DNA of 64,000 bases from Thermincola carboxydiphila (GCA_016841725.1 JAENYP010000005.1:148368-212367), one strand, 5' to 3'; shown: positions 1 through 10,409, counted from the stretch's first letter. A program made the numbers and translations. Notes: generated by a model from the sequence alone, not told the origin.

Positions 1-54
1 AATATCGGTATTACCCTCATTCCGGAAACTTCCGTTTATCGCATAAACTTTCAT
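1..54 (-). CDS. N-terminus of NAD(P)H-dependent FMN reductase / flavodoxin-like protein (cut by window edge)
   Basis: Reverse strand reads MKVYAINGSFRNEGNTDI, the typical FMN-binding N-terminus (..INGSxRxxGNT..); purine-rich SD-like sequence just upstream. Confidence 0.5.
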   Translation of the reverse strand, partial: MKVYAINGSFRNEGNTDI

Positions 55-489
55 GATATCTCCCCTCTTTTTTTTGCAGTCTTAACTCTCTCGGTCATTC
101 CTCAGCATCTACGCAGGCTGTATAATCTGAAATGAAACTTATACTATTTCTATTCGCGGAAAAATGCACAACCTCCTTCATTAATTTCCACTCATTTTTC
201 AGGGTAATTTCGCCTGCTCTGCCAGCTATTTGCCGCCCGAAAAACATTTTACATATATGCATAATTGTGATAAAATTAATTTGTAGGAATAATGTATATA
301 TTTGTAGTACGGCAGTTTTGCAAAGCGGGTCATTTCAGACCGCATGCAGGAAATATTGCTAATAATTCAAGGCATAAAAATTAAAACTACGGGAGCATGG
401 CAGGATGGGGTAATATATCAGATTAAAGCACTCCTTTCCGGAGTGTTTTTTGTTTTTTAATATAACTTTTATGAAAGGAAGTGCAAGTC

Positions 490-1662
490 ATGTTTAAAGG
501 AAACAGCAAATTTATCACAGCATTAACAGGCTTATTGTTGATGGGTCTGCTGCTGTCAGGGTGCGGCGGGTCAGCGCCGACATCCGGTGAGAGTCAGGAA
601 ACTTATAAGGTAGGCGCCATTTTTGACGTCTCCGGAAAGGCTTCTTCCCTGGGAATACCGGAACGTGACACTGCCCAAATGGTAGTTGACGAAATAAATG
701 CAAACGGCGGAATCAACGGCCATCCCATTGAACTTATTATTAAAGACAGCAAAAGTAACGAGACAGAAGCTGCCCTGGCTGCCAAAAGCCTGATTCAGGA
801 AGATGTTGCTGCAATTATCGGTTCCAGCAGCAGCGGCACAACAATGGCCATGGTTGAAATGATACAAAATGCTCAGATTCCCCTAATCTCCTGTGCCGCC
901 AGTGTCCGGATCACCGAACCGGTGGCAGACCGGAAATGGGTCTTTAAGGTTGCCCAGAGTGACAGCATTGTGGCTGAAAAAATCACTGATTACCTGAAGG
1001 CCAACGGGATGAGCAAGGTTGCCCTGGCATCGGTTAATGATGCTTACGGCGACAGCGGCCGGACTGAATTTGAAAAGGCTGCAGCAGCAGCCGGGATTAC
1101 AATTGTAGCCAAAGAAAAGTTCGAAACGGCAGACACTATAATGACTTCCCAGTTGACCAATATTAAAAGTCAAAACCCGGATGCCGTAATCTGTTGGGCC
1201 ATCCCACCCGCTGCCTCAAGTTTTACCTCTAACTTCAGCCAGATGGGTATTGATGCACCACTAATCCATAGTTCAGGGGTTGGCAACCAGACATATCTGG
1301 ACCTGGCCGAAAAGGCTGCAGAAGGAACAGTTTTCCCTATTGGCCGCCTGCTTGTTGCCGAACAGCTTGCTGATTCCGACCCGCAGAAGGCTATAACAAA
1401 CGAATATGCCCAAAAATACGAGGATCAATTCGGTCCCAGAAGTACATTCGGAGGCCATGCCTGGGATGCAGTGAAAATAGTGGCCCAAGCCCTGGAAAAA
1501 GCGGGCCCTGACCCTGCAAAAATAAGGGATGAGATTGAAAAAACCAGCTTTACAGGAGTGACCGCTATATTTAACTTTACTCCTGAGGACCACAGCGGTC
1601 TGACCAAAGACTGCCTGGTCATGGTAAAAGTCAGTGATGGAAAATGGGAGCTGGTCAAATAA
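490..1662 (+). CDS. Branched-chain amino-acid ABC transporter substrate-binding lipoprotein
   Basis: Lipobox LLLSGCGG; YKVGAIFDVSGKASSLG..; paralogous to 2301..3488; next to livHMGF. Confidence 0.9.
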   Translation: MFKGNSKFITALTGLLLMGLLLSGCGGSAPTSGESQETYKVGAIFDVSGKASSLGIPERDTAQMVVDEINANGGINGHPIELIIKDSKSNETEAALAAKSLIQEDVAAIIGSSSSGTTMAMVEMIQNAQIPLISCAASVRITEPVADRKWVFKVAQSDSIVAEKITDYLKANGMSKVALASVNDAYGDSGRTEFEKAAAAAGITIVAKEKFETADTIMTSQLTNIKSQNPDAVICWAIPPAASSFTSNFSQMGIDAPLIHSSGVGNQTYLDLAEKAAEGTVFPIGRLLVAEQLADSDPQKAITNEYAQKYEDQFGPRSTFGGHAWDAVKIVAQALEKAGPDPAKIRDEIEKTSFTGVTAIFNFTPEDHSGLTKDCLVMVKVSDGKWELVK

Positions 1663-1694
1663 TTCAAAAAGTTTTGTGATTAACTAAAAAAGTG

Positions 1695-1723
1695 TTTACA
1701 GGGACAGAAGTTTGTGCTATTAT
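1695..1723 (+). promoter_or_regulatory. Candidate sigma-A promoter for the T-box leader
   Basis: TTTACA - 17 bp - TATTAT, about 60 bp upstream of the T-box stem I. Confidence 0.45.
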
Positions 1724-1785
1724 CTTTTTAATATTCAGTCAAAATTGCAATTGGCTGTCAACAAACTTAGACACTCAATGTGAAA

Positions 1786-2180
1786 AGTGATGACGGAGAC
1801 AAGTAAGTTTTCCCGGTTTGTCCAGGGAGGAAGGGCCGTAGACTGCAAGCCTTTCCCTATACCGGTCAGCTGAAATTCCCTCCTGAACTGCAGGTTGAAG
1901 GGAACCCCATCCATTTGTGCGCAAGTTGATGGGTACTCCTGGTAGGCCGTGCCGGCGCTCCACCGTTAACAGGCAGAGGGTATCAGATTCAGTCAGAAGT
2001 CAGAAGTCAGGAGTCAGGAGCCAGTAATCATGAGTTGAGAGTTGGCGGCTGGCAGCCGACCTGGCAGTTGGCAGTTGAATCTCGTACCTGCAATTAGAGA
2101 GGGCTGCACTGCAGCCAATCTGGGTGGTACCGCGTGAAGTATAAACTTCTCGTCCCTGTTAGGACGGGAAGTTTTTTGTT
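1786..2180 (+). promoter_or_regulatory. T-box riboswitch leader (candidate Ile AUC specifier)
   Basis: GTGATGACGGAGAC stem I start; T-box motif TGGGTGGTACCGCG at ~2121; terminator AACTTCTCGTCCctgttaGGACGGGAAGTTTTTT. Specifier guess rests on GAGGGTATCAG. Confidence 0.85.
2144..2180 (+). terminator. T-box intrinsic terminator
   Basis: GC-rich stem followed by T run, immediately after the T-box sequence. Confidence 0.8.
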
Positions 2181-2300
2181 TTTATTGTTACGGGTAAGAA
2201 CGGTTAACCCAATGAGGCGTATGGCAGGACGGAAATCCCGTCACCTGGGGGAAACAGGTGCTTAACTATAAAAACAATAAACTTCGAGGAGTGTGAGACG

Positions 2301-3488
2301 GTGGAACGGTTGATGAAAAAACGCGTTTTCCTGGTAATTGCCCTGATTTTGGGCCTCGTCCTGGCAGGCTGCGGAGGTGCACAGGAAAGTACTGAAAAGA
2401 GCAGTTCTGCAGAAACAAAAGAACCCTATAAAATCGGAGCAATTTTTGACATCTCAGGTCCAGGTTCTTCCCTGGGTGTTCCCGAGCGGGACACGGTGAA
2501 TATGATTGTTGAAAAGGTCAATGAAAATGGCGGCATTGACGGTCATCCCATTGAATTGATAATGCTGGACAACAAAAGTAATGAAACAGAAGCCGCCCTG
2601 GCTGCCAAGAGTCTCATCCAGAAGGATGTCCTGGCCATTATCGGCTGCAGCACCAGCGGCACCACCCTGGCAATGCTTGAGGGAATCCAGCAGGCAGAGA
2701 TTCCCCTCGTTTCAGCTGCTGCCAGTATCCGCATTGTTGAGCCTGTCAATGAACGCAAATGGGTCTTTAAAACCGCCCAGAGCGACAGCCTGGTAGCTGA
2801 AAGGGTAGCTACTTACCTGAAATCCAAGGGGCTCACAAAAATAGCCTTTGCCAGCATGAATAACGCCTTTGGCGACAGCGGCAAGGTAGAGTTCGAAAAA
2901 GCAGCTGCCAAGGAAGGCATCGAAATTTTGGTTATGGAGAAATTTGAGCAAAATGATACTATGATGACATCACAGCTCACCAATATCAAGAAAGCTAACC
3001 CGCAGGCAGTGCTGGCCTGGGCAATCCCGCCTTCAGCTTCCAGCTTCACAACCAGTTTTGATGATTTGGGTCTGACAGTGCCCCTTATCCACAGCCATGG
3101 CATCGGCAATAAAACATTTATTGAACTCGCCGGTGATTCAGCCAACGGTGTGGTCTTCCCGGTCGGTAAGCTCCTGGTGGCCGAAGGTCTCCCGGATGAT
3201 GACCCGCAGAAGCAGGTTCTGGTCGAATACGCGACCGATTTTGAAGCAAAATACGGCCCGCGGAACACCTTTGGCGGTCATGCCTGGGATGCTCTGCAGA
3301 TAGTCCTCAACGCCGTGGAAAAAGCAGGTCCCGACAGGGCCAAAATCAGGGATGAAATAGAGAATACAACCGATTTCGTAGGCATTTCAGGTGTCTTTAA
3401 TATGTCCCCTGAGGACCATAACGGCCTTAGTCTCGACAGCATGGTTATGGTTGAAATCTCAGAAGGCAGCTGGATACCTGCCAAATAA
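2301..3488 (+). CDS. Branched-chain amino-acid ABC transporter substrate-binding lipoprotein
   Basis: Lipobox VLAGCGG; high similarity to 490..1662. Confidence 0.9.
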   Translation: MERLMKKRVFLVIALILGLVLAGCGGAQESTEKSSSAETKEPYKIGAIFDISGPGSSLGVPERDTVNMIVEKVNENGGIDGHPIELIMLDNKSNETEAALAAKSLIQKDVLAIIGCSTSGTTLAMLEGIQQAEIPLVSAAASIRIVEPVNERKWVFKTAQSDSLVAERVATYLKSKGLTKIAFASMNNAFGDSGKVEFEKAAAKEGIEILVMEKFEQNDTMMTSQLTNIKKANPQAVLAWAIPPSASSFTTSFDDLGLTVPLIHSHGIGNKTFIELAGDSANGVVFPVGKLLVAEGLPDDDPQKQVLVEYATDFEAKYGPRNTFGGHAWDALQIVLNAVEKAGPDRAKIRDEIENTTDFVGISGVFNMSPEDHNGLSLDSMVMVEISEGSWIPAK

Positions 3489-3503
3489 CCGGTAACTATG
3501 CAG

Positions 3504-3594
3504 GCTCTCGGAAATGACCGGGAATGAAGTTTAGTGAGCTATTGGACCGATCTTGTACAACACCTCACCAAATTCCACGGTCGTTTCCGGAGCT
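3504..3594. repeat. 91-bp imperfect palindromic element
   Basis: GCTCTCGGAAATGACCGGGAATGAAGTTTAGTGAGCT pairs imperfectly with the reverse complement of ACCTCACCAAATTCCACGGTCGTTTCCGGAGCT; a related copy occurs near 22070-22430. Confidence 0.6.
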
Positions 3595-3677
3595 AATAGT
3601 ACAGGATAATAAGGCACAAAGCCTTGAGCTTAGAGGAAATTTTCCAAGAAACTCAAAACACCTTAAGGGAGGATGAC

Positions 3678-4559
3678 ATGAGCCTATCCAGCGAACTTCT
3701 TCAATACTTGCTCAGCGGCCTGACAATGGGTGGAATCTATGCCCTGGTTGCCTTAGGATTCGTGATAATACATAATGTCACGGGTATCATAAACTTTGCC
3801 CAGGGTGAATTCGTCATGCTGGGGGCCATGTTCATGGTAACCCTCGTCAATGCCGGAGTACCTGCTGCAGGCGCTCTGGTAATTGCAGTTATTCTGGTTA
3901 TGATTGTAGTTGGCCTGATAGAATTCGGGGCTATCAGGACCGCTAAAAAAGCCTCCCCGTTAACACTCGTTATTATCACCATCGGTTTATCAACAGCAAT
4001 AAAGGGTATCGCCCTGCTGATTTGGGGCACAAACCCTTATAAGCTGGAGCCCTTCACCAAAGGCGGCCCCATACATATCGGAGGGGCGACTATTATCCCC
4101 CAGAGCCTTTGGGTAATCGGAACAACCGTACTGGTTCTGGCCCTTACTTTTTTTATCTTTGAATACACATACTGGGGTAAAGCCCTCAGAGCATGTGTGG
4201 TCAACAAGTTTGCCGCGCGGCTCATGGGGATTAACCCCCAGCGAATGTCCCTGCTGGCTTTCGTGTTCAGCGCTGCCCTGGCCGCCCTGGCCGGAATAGT
4301 GATAGCCCCGATAACATATGTCACCTATGATATGGGCCTTATGCTTGGACTTAAGGGCTTTGTCGCTGCAGTCCTGGGAGGTTTAAGCAGTACACCGGGC
4401 GCCGTTATTGGCGGCCTGGCCCTGGGAATCATGGAATCAATGGGAGCAGGATTGTTATCTTCGGGATACAAGGATGGGATTGCGTTTATCATCCTCCTCC
4501 TGGTTCTTTTCCTGAAACCCGGCGGACTCTTCGGGACATCCGGCACTAAACGCGTATAA
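3678..4559 (+). CDS. livH: Branched-chain amino-acid ABC transporter permease LivH
   Basis: LLSGLTMGGIYALVALGFVIIHNVTGIINFAQGEFVMLGAM; start moved to ATG 3678 after SD. Confidence 0.9.
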   Translation: MSLSSELLQYLLSGLTMGGIYALVALGFVIIHNVTGIINFAQGEFVMLGAMFMVTLVNAGVPAAGALVIAVILVMIVVGLIEFGAIRTAKKASPLTLVIITIGLSTAIKGIALLIWGTNPYKLEPFTKGGPIHIGGATIIPQSLWVIGTTVLVLALTFFIFEYTYWGKALRACVVNKFAARLMGINPQRMSLLAFVFSAALAALAGIVIAPITYVTYDMGLMLGLKGFVAAVLGGLSSTPGAVIGGLALGIMESMGAGLLSSGYKDGIAFIILLLVLFLKPGGLFGTSGTKRV

Positions 4560-4569
4560 GGAGGGCCTT

Positions 4570-5583
4570 ATGAAAGACCTTTTAAAACAAAAACGATTGC
4601 GACACGCACTGATACTTTTATTTACTTTGATTATTTTTACTCTCCCCTTTTTGATTACAAATAATTATTACCTCAGCGTCCTGGTTATTATAGGTATTCA
4701 TACCATAGTTGTCGTCGGCCTCTGTCTCCTGATGGGATATGCCGGACAAATATCCCTGGGTCATGCTGCTTTTTACGGACTGGGAGCCTATACCTCCGGG
4801 ATTCTCACCTCAACATATAATGTTTCTCCATGGCTGGCACTGCTTGCCGGAGCTGTGGGGACCGGAATAATAGCTTATTTGATAGGCATTCCGATTTTCA
4901 GACTGAAAGAACACTACCTGGCCCTGGCCACCCTTGGGTTTGGTCTTATCATACATGTTATCCTGATGGAAGAAGTGGAACTGACAGGAGGTCCATCGGG
5001 TCTAAGCAAAGGAATCCCATACCTGTCCATTGGCAGCCTGGTTCTTAATAATGATTTTAAATTTTATTTTCTCGTCTGGATACTGGCCCTGTTAGCTTTG
5101 ATCCTGGCTAACAATGTGGTCCATTCCCGAATCGGTCGTGCCCTAAGGTCAATTCACGGCAGCGAGTTCGCCGCCCAGAGCCTGGGTGTGGATACTGGCA
5201 GGCACAAGCTGCAGGTTTTTGCCCTGAGCGCCGTGTATGCCAGTGTGGCCGGCAGTCTCTATGCCCATTATATTACCTTTATCAGCCCCAGCCCCTTCGG
5301 ACTGATGACCTCGATACAGTTTGTGGTCATGGCAGTTGTAGGAGGCCTTGCCAGCATATGGGGACCGATTTTTGGCGTATCTGTAATCACTATCATGGCA
5401 GAAAGTTTAAAAGAGTTTATGCCTCTTTTAATACCCCAAGCCGGTGGAGAATATGAAATTGTTGTTTACGGAATTATTCTTGTCGTCATTATGATTTTTA
5501 TGCCTGACGGCCTTACAGCAACATTGGTTAAAGCCTATGAAGGCTGGAGATACAGAAAGGAGCGTGCCAATGAAACTCCTTGA
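4570..5583 (+). CDS. livM: Branched-chain amino-acid ABC transporter permease LivM
   Basis: LLMGYAGQISLGHAAFYGLGAY motif; operon position. Confidence 0.9.
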   Translation: MKDLLKQKRLRHALILLFTLIIFTLPFLITNNYYLSVLVIIGIHTIVVVGLCLLMGYAGQISLGHAAFYGLGAYTSGILTSTYNVSPWLALLAGAVGTGIIAYLIGIPIFRLKEHYLALATLGFGLIIHVILMEEVELTGGPSGLSKGIPYLSIGSLVLNNDFKFYFLVWILALLALILANNVVHSRIGRALRSIHGSEFAAQSLGVDTGRHKLQVFALSAVYASVAGSLYAHYITFISPSPFGLMTSIQFVVMAVVGGLASIWGPIFGVSVITIMAESLKEFMPLLIPQAGGEYEIVVYGIILVVIMIFMPDGLTATLVKAYEGWRYRKERANETP

Positions 5584-6334
5584 GGTCACTCAGCTCACCA
5601 AAACCTTTGGCGGCGTCCATGCGGTCAGTGATGTCTCTTTTTCTGTCTCCAAGGGAGAAATTGTTGCTGTCATAGGGCCCAACGGCGCCGGAAAGACAAC
5701 TCTCTTTAACCTGATGACCGGAGTGTATCCCCCAACCCAAGGTAATATTTACTTTAATGATACAGACATTACCTGTCTGCCCACACATAAAGTAGCCTCC
5801 CTGGGAATTGCCCGGACCTTTCAAAACCTCCAGGTTTTTAACAATATGACAGTACTGGAGAATGTTATGGTCGGCCGGCACATCAGGAGCCGTACAGGAC
5901 TTCTGGGAGCAGTTTTCCCGCTATGGCCCGTTCAGGTGGAAGAAAGCAAAATAGTAGAAAGTTCCCTGGAAAAACTGGCCCTGACCGGGCTGGCTGACAA
6001 GGCAATGGAACAGGCCAACAGCCTGCCTTACGGCCAGCAAAAAATGCTGGAAATTGCCCGGGCCATCGCTCTCGAACCGGAACTGCTGCTTCTGGATGAA
6101 CCGGCAGCCGGACTCAACTCCAGTGAGACAAGAGACTTGGTTGATATTATATATACCCTGAGAGACCAGGGGATCACAATTATACTGGTGGAACACGACA
6201 TGGAAACCGTCATGGAAATTACCGACCGGCTGGTAGTGCTCAATTTCGGCAATAAACTTGCCGAAGGCACACCTTATGAGATTCAGAACAACCAGGAAGT
6301 CATTACGGCTTACCTGGGCGAGGAGGGCTTATAA
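5570..6334 (+). CDS. livG: Branched-chain amino-acid ABC transporter ATPase LivG
   Basis: GPNGAGKTTLFNLMTG Walker A; LLLLDEPAAGLN Walker B. Confidence 0.9.
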   Translation: MKLLEVTQLTKTFGGVHAVSDVSFSVSKGEIVAVIGPNGAGKTTLFNLMTGVYPPTQGNIYFNDTDITCLPTHKVASLGIARTFQNLQVFNNMTVLENVMVGRHIRSRTGLLGAVFPLWPVQVEESKIVESSLEKLALTGLADKAMEQANSLPYGQQKMLEIARAIALEPELLLLDEPAAGLNSSETRDLVDIIYTLRDQGITIILVEHDMETVMEITDRLVVLNFGNKLAEGTPYEIQNNQEVITAYLGEEGL

Positions 6335-7056
6335 TGCTGAAGGTTGTCAAAATCGAAACATATCACGGGAGAATCAAGGTTCTAAACAATGTTTCCCTGG
6401 ATGTTGAAAAAGGAGAGATAGTGACCATTATCGGTGCCAACGGAGCCGGCAAAACGACCCTGCTGAGCACCATCGCCGGTATTCACAGGCCTAAGTCAGG
6501 CCAGGTTTACCTGGGAACCATACAGACCAGCTGCATGCCGGTACAGAATGTGGTCAAAGCAGGCATCAGCCTTGTTCCCGAACACAGGGAGGTCTTTGAT
6601 TCCCTTTCCATTATCGACAACTTGAAACTGGGTGCCTATCACCGGTATAAGACCGATAAAAAATCAATTAATGATGACATCGAAAATATTCTTTCCCTCT
6701 TCCCTGCCCTGAGGGGCAGAGAAAGCCAGCTTGCCGGTACATTAAGCGGAGGCGAGCAGCAGATGCTGGCCATTGGCAGGGGTTTGATGGCCAAACCAAA
6801 GGTTCTGCTCCTGGATGAACCGTCACTGGGCCTCGCCCCCCTGGTGGTAAAAGAAATATTTGATATCCTGGTGAACCTGAAAAAGCGCGGCACCACAATC
6901 CTGATGGTTGAGCAGAACGCCAAAGCCGCCCTCAAGGTGGCCGACAGGGCCTATATTATTGAGCGGGGACAGATTTCCCTGGCCGGCAGGGCCCGGGATA
7001 TGCTGCAAGATGCCAGGGTCCAGTCAGCCTACCTGGGTGCCAGGCTGCATGCTTAG
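6334..7056 (+). CDS. livF: Branched-chain amino-acid ABC transporter ATPase LivF
   Basis: GANGAGKTTLLSTIAG; LSGGEQQMLAIGRGLMAKPKVLLLDEPSLGLAP. Confidence 0.9.
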   Translation: MLKVVKIETYHGRIKVLNNVSLDVEKGEIVTIIGANGAGKTTLLSTIAGIHRPKSGQVYLGTIQTSCMPVQNVVKAGISLVPEHREVFDSLSIIDNLKLGAYHRYKTDKKSINDDIENILSLFPALRGRESQLAGTLSGGEQQMLAIGRGLMAKPKVLLLDEPSLGLAPLVVKEIFDILVNLKKRGTTILMVEQNAKAALKVADRAYIIERGQISLAGRARDMLQDARVQSAYLGARLHA

Positions 7057-7175
7057 CCAACGCCCGATACATCGCTGATAAGGGTTAGTGTGTGAAGACG
7101 TAAATCAGCAATTTGATGGCACAGTTTTTGGTGCCGCTGAATATCATAAATTTAAATGAATTAAATATACCACGC

Positions 7176-7582
7176 AAAAGTGATGACAGAGACGAGTAAA
7201 CTGCTTTATGCCATACAGGGAGAAAAGGCCGGTGACTGAGAGCCCTTCCGGTAACAGGCAGTTGAAATTCCCTCCTGAACTGCAGGCTGAAGGGACACCT
7301 GAACAAACTTCAGGCGCTCCTTGTAGGATGTGCCGGCGCTCCACCGTTAACAGGCAGAGGGTATCGGATTCTAGGCAGGAGGCGGGAGCCAGGAGCGGGA
7401 GCCAGGAGCAGGAGGCAGGAGTCAGTAGTCAGTAGTTGAGAATTGGCAACTGGCAGACGGCTTGGCAGTTGGCAGATGAATCTCGTACCTGCAGTATGAA
7501 GTGGGCTGCACCTGCAGCCAATTCGGGTGGTACCGCGGAAAGCTATAAGCTTCTCGTCCCTAAGGGATGAGTGGCTTTTTTT
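7176..7582 (+). promoter_or_regulatory. Second T-box riboswitch leader, paralogous to 1786..2180
   Basis: GTGATGACAGAGACGAG stem I; shared CCGGCGCTCCACCGTTAACAGGCAGAGGGTATCRGATTC; CGGGTGGTACCGCGG; terminator AAGCTTCTCGTCCCtaaGGGATGAGTGGCTTTTTTT. Confidence 0.85.
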
Positions 7583-7639
7583 AATTTCCCGGACACGGTT
7601 TTGGCTGTAAATTATGAATTTCTGAGTTGCCTTCAGGAG

Positions 7640-8446
7640 TCCGGGCTGATCCAGCAGGATGTCCTGGCAATTATCGGGGCCAGCACCAGCGGCTCAACAA
7701 TGGCAATGGTGGAATCCGCGGAAAATGCCGGTGTGCCCCTCATCTCATGTGCAGCCAGCATCAATATCGTGGAACCGCTTGAGGAGCGCAGGTGGGTATT
7801 TAAGACTGCTCAGAGTGACAGCCTGGTGGCCGCCAAAATAGTTGAATACCTTAAGGCCAATGGGATGACCAAAGTGGCTTTTATGAGTGTCAACAGCGCA
7901 TATGGTGACAGCGGCAGGGCAGAATTTGAAAAGGCTGCTGCAGCATCAGGTATTGAAATAGTGGTCCAGGAAAAATTTGAACAGGACGATACCATGATGA
8001 CATCACAGCTTACCAACATCAAGAAAAATGACCCCCAGGCCGTGATTGCCTGGGCCATCCCTCCCGCCGCCTCCAGCCTGACCGCAAACTATAGGCAGAT
8101 GGCTGTTGATGCTCCCTTAATCCACAGCCACGGTATTGGTAACCAGACCTTTATTGACCTGGCAGGCGATGCGGCTGACGGAGTCATCTTCCCCATAGGA
8201 AAGCTGCTGATTGCTGACATCCTCCCGGAAACTGATGCCCAGAAATCAGTACTTACCGGATATGCAGAACAATATGAGGCTAAATACGGCCCGCCAAACC
8301 CCTTTGGCGGATATGCCTGGGATGCTGTGCAACTGGTGGTAAATGCCATCGAAAAAGCCGGTCCTGACAGGGGAAAAATCAGGACTGAGCTTGAGAATAC
8401 CAAAAACTTCGCCGGAGTTACCTTATTGGCAAGTATGCTAAAATAA
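7640..8446 (+). pseudogene. Truncated third branched-chain substrate-binding protein paralog
   Basis: Homology to the other two SBPs starts mid-protein (GLIQQDVLAIIGASTSGSTMAMVE..); no signal peptide/lipobox; C-terminus lost after NFAGVT. Confidence 0.75.
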
Positions 8447-8648
8447 TTGGTAGAAAAATTCATTTATGGTAAGGTAATGGTAAATGCAGAACCACTTATG
8501 CTTACAATGAAACCTCAATGCGGAAATTTTTTTCTTGTTTTAATCAAGAATCCATTTCATCCCATGGGAACTTATAAAACTGAACCCTTTGATTTTGTGG
8601 TAACAGCAACTCCAGATTAACATTAAAATCAGTAGGAGATGTATAACA

Positions 8649-8828
8649 ATGGCTGAATGTTCTTTTTGTGAAAAGACATCGAATGAGTTTTTTCGAAACA
8701 AAAACTGCCGGATTTGCAAAGAATGTGTCATAATCTTTATCAAAAAGGCATTAGAGAAATTGATACTCAAGTACCGGAAGCCTCCCCGTATTGGATTAGC
8801 TTATCAAATATTCAGGCTCGTTATTTAG
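8649..8828 (+). CDS. Small Cys-rich (zinc-ribbon-like) protein, 59 aa
   Basis: MAECSFCEKTSNEFFRNKNCRICKECVIIFIKKALEKLILKYRK..; two CxxC pairs; AGTAGGAGAT upstream; below the ORF-track size cut-off. Confidence 0.4.
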   Translation: MAECSFCEKTSNEFFRNKNCRICKECVIIFIKKALEKLILKYRKPPRIGLAYQIFRLVI

Positions 8829-8975
8829 TGCTGAGGTACGGAATAGACAGGCCTTCTTTGACACAGCATCAATTAAAGGAAAGATTTAAGATGGATGACT
8901 CCCTGCTTAATTCGTTTGAAAAATCTATTATTAAAAAACTATATTCGGTTGGCATTTGATAATTAAACGTACTTC

Positions 8976-10409
8976 CTACCTGCTTATCTCCCAGATTGCG
9001 CCGGATTTGCGTTTTGGCGGACCTCCGGTATCTCCTGTCTGCCCGAAATCAACCACATAGAGCTTACCGGTACAGGGACAGAATCTGGCCTGAATGGGAT
9101 GGACCGGCCCATTTCCGGCTTCACGGGGGTCAAGAATGACCATGAAATCATTAACCTCTCCTGTTTCTATGTTGACCCTGACAACCTTAAAGCCTGCCGG
9201 TTCCAACAGAGGTTCCCCCATATGGTCAATATGGCCGAACAGCGCTATAAAGGCTTCTCCCTGGAATCCAAATTCCGTGCCGGTTGAAAAATCAAACTTG
9301 GCGGGAACTGAATGAGGCTCAACCAATGCCACAGGCCCCTCCGTCAGAGGAGGCTGATTCCTGATCAGGAACTGGGGCTGTGGCCCGTCATCGGGCTTAA
9401 ACCGGGGGTCGGTTACCGGGACCCTGGCATTATAATCAGGCCATCCATACCATTCACCAAAATGGATCTCTTCAAAGGTATCCCAGGCATTGGCCACAGG
9501 CCTGCTGCCGCGCACATCCATCCCGTTATCAGTGGCAAACAGGCTGCCTCCCGGCGCAAACCCCAGGCCAAACGGGTTGCGCACCCCGTCTGCGAAAACC
9601 TTCATCCCGTTCCCATTAGGATTTGCCTGGTAGATTGCCCCTGTACAGAAAGACTGGGATTTAACCATCTGGTCCGGCTTTTTCTGTCCCACCATTTCGT
9701 AGTTCCGGCATGTGAGATCACGAAACCGGGGCCTTTTGCCCAGCCACGTGTTGTCAGGGCCAACAACTCCTGAATTGGTTGCTGTCCCTATCCCGAAGTA
9801 CATCATGCCATCAGGCCCAAACACGATATGACTCAACTGGTGGTCACCACCGGTGGGCAGGTTATTGATTACAGTCTCCCTGGTCCCATCCGTAAAAACC
9901 CTGGTTATCTGACCGGGATATCCTGATTCCGATACATATAAGCTTTCATCATACCAGGTAATTCCCGTAACAGGTGGAAGAAACCCCCGGGTGATTTCAT
10001 CAGCGGAACCATCCGGATAAACTCTCAGCACGCGTGCCGGTCCCGAAACACTGCCGGCCCGGTATCCCGATTCTACCACATACATTTCCCCGATATCACT
10101 GAAGGTAATCCCAGTGGGAAAGGTAAGTTCTGCTGCATATTTCTTTATCCTGTAACCTGTGGGCAGCTCTACTCCAAATTCCAGGTCGACAGCCTGCTTG
10201 CTCCCTTTGCCCTGTGATTTGCCACTGCCCTGTGGTGTGCCTTTACCTCGCGGTATACACACCTCCTGACCGGGAAACAGTTTGGTAGGATCATCTATAT
10301 TAGAGTTTGCCACAATCAGCTCCGCAATTTTGATATTATGCATTCTGGCAATCGATACAATCGTATCACCTTCCCTGACTGTATATAAAAAACCACTGCA
10401 TTTGGCCAT
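8976..10409 (-). CDS. LysM-domain glucose/sorbosone-dehydrogenase-like beta-propeller protein
   Basis: N-terminal LysM (YTVREGDTIVSIARMHNIKIAELIVANSNIDDPTKLFPGQEVCIP); propeller motifs GLGFAPGGSLFATDNGMDVRG. Confidence 0.75.
   Translation of the reverse strand: MAKCSGFLYTVREGDTIVSIARMHNIKIAELIVANSNIDDPTKLFPGQEVCIPRGKGTPQGSGKSQGKGSKQAVDLEFGVELPTGYRIKKYAAELTFPTGITFSDIGEMYVVESGYRAGSVSGPARVLRVYPDGSADEITRGFLPPVTGITWYDESLYVSESGYPGQITRVFTDGTRETVINNLPTGGDHQLSHIVFGPDGMMYFGIGTATNSGVVGPDNTWLGKRPRFRDLTCRNYEMVGQKKPDQMVKSQSFCTGAIYQANPNGNGMKVFADGVRNPFGLGFAPGGSLFATDNGMDVRGSRPVANAWDTFEEIHFGEWYGWPDYNARVPVTDPRFKPDDGPQPQFLIRNQPPLTEGPVALVEPHSVPAKFDFSTGTEFGFQGEAFIALFGHIDHMGEPLLEPAGFKVVRVNIETGEVNDFMVILDPREAGNGPVHPIQARFCPCTGKLYVVDFGQTGDTGGPPKRKSGAIWEISR

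Noticed and set aside
7571-7640. ORF-track N-terminus of the third SBP (MAFFNFPDTVLAVNYEFLSCLQ)
   Set aside because: It reads through the T-box terminator T-run and has no homology to SBPs; not a real coding start.
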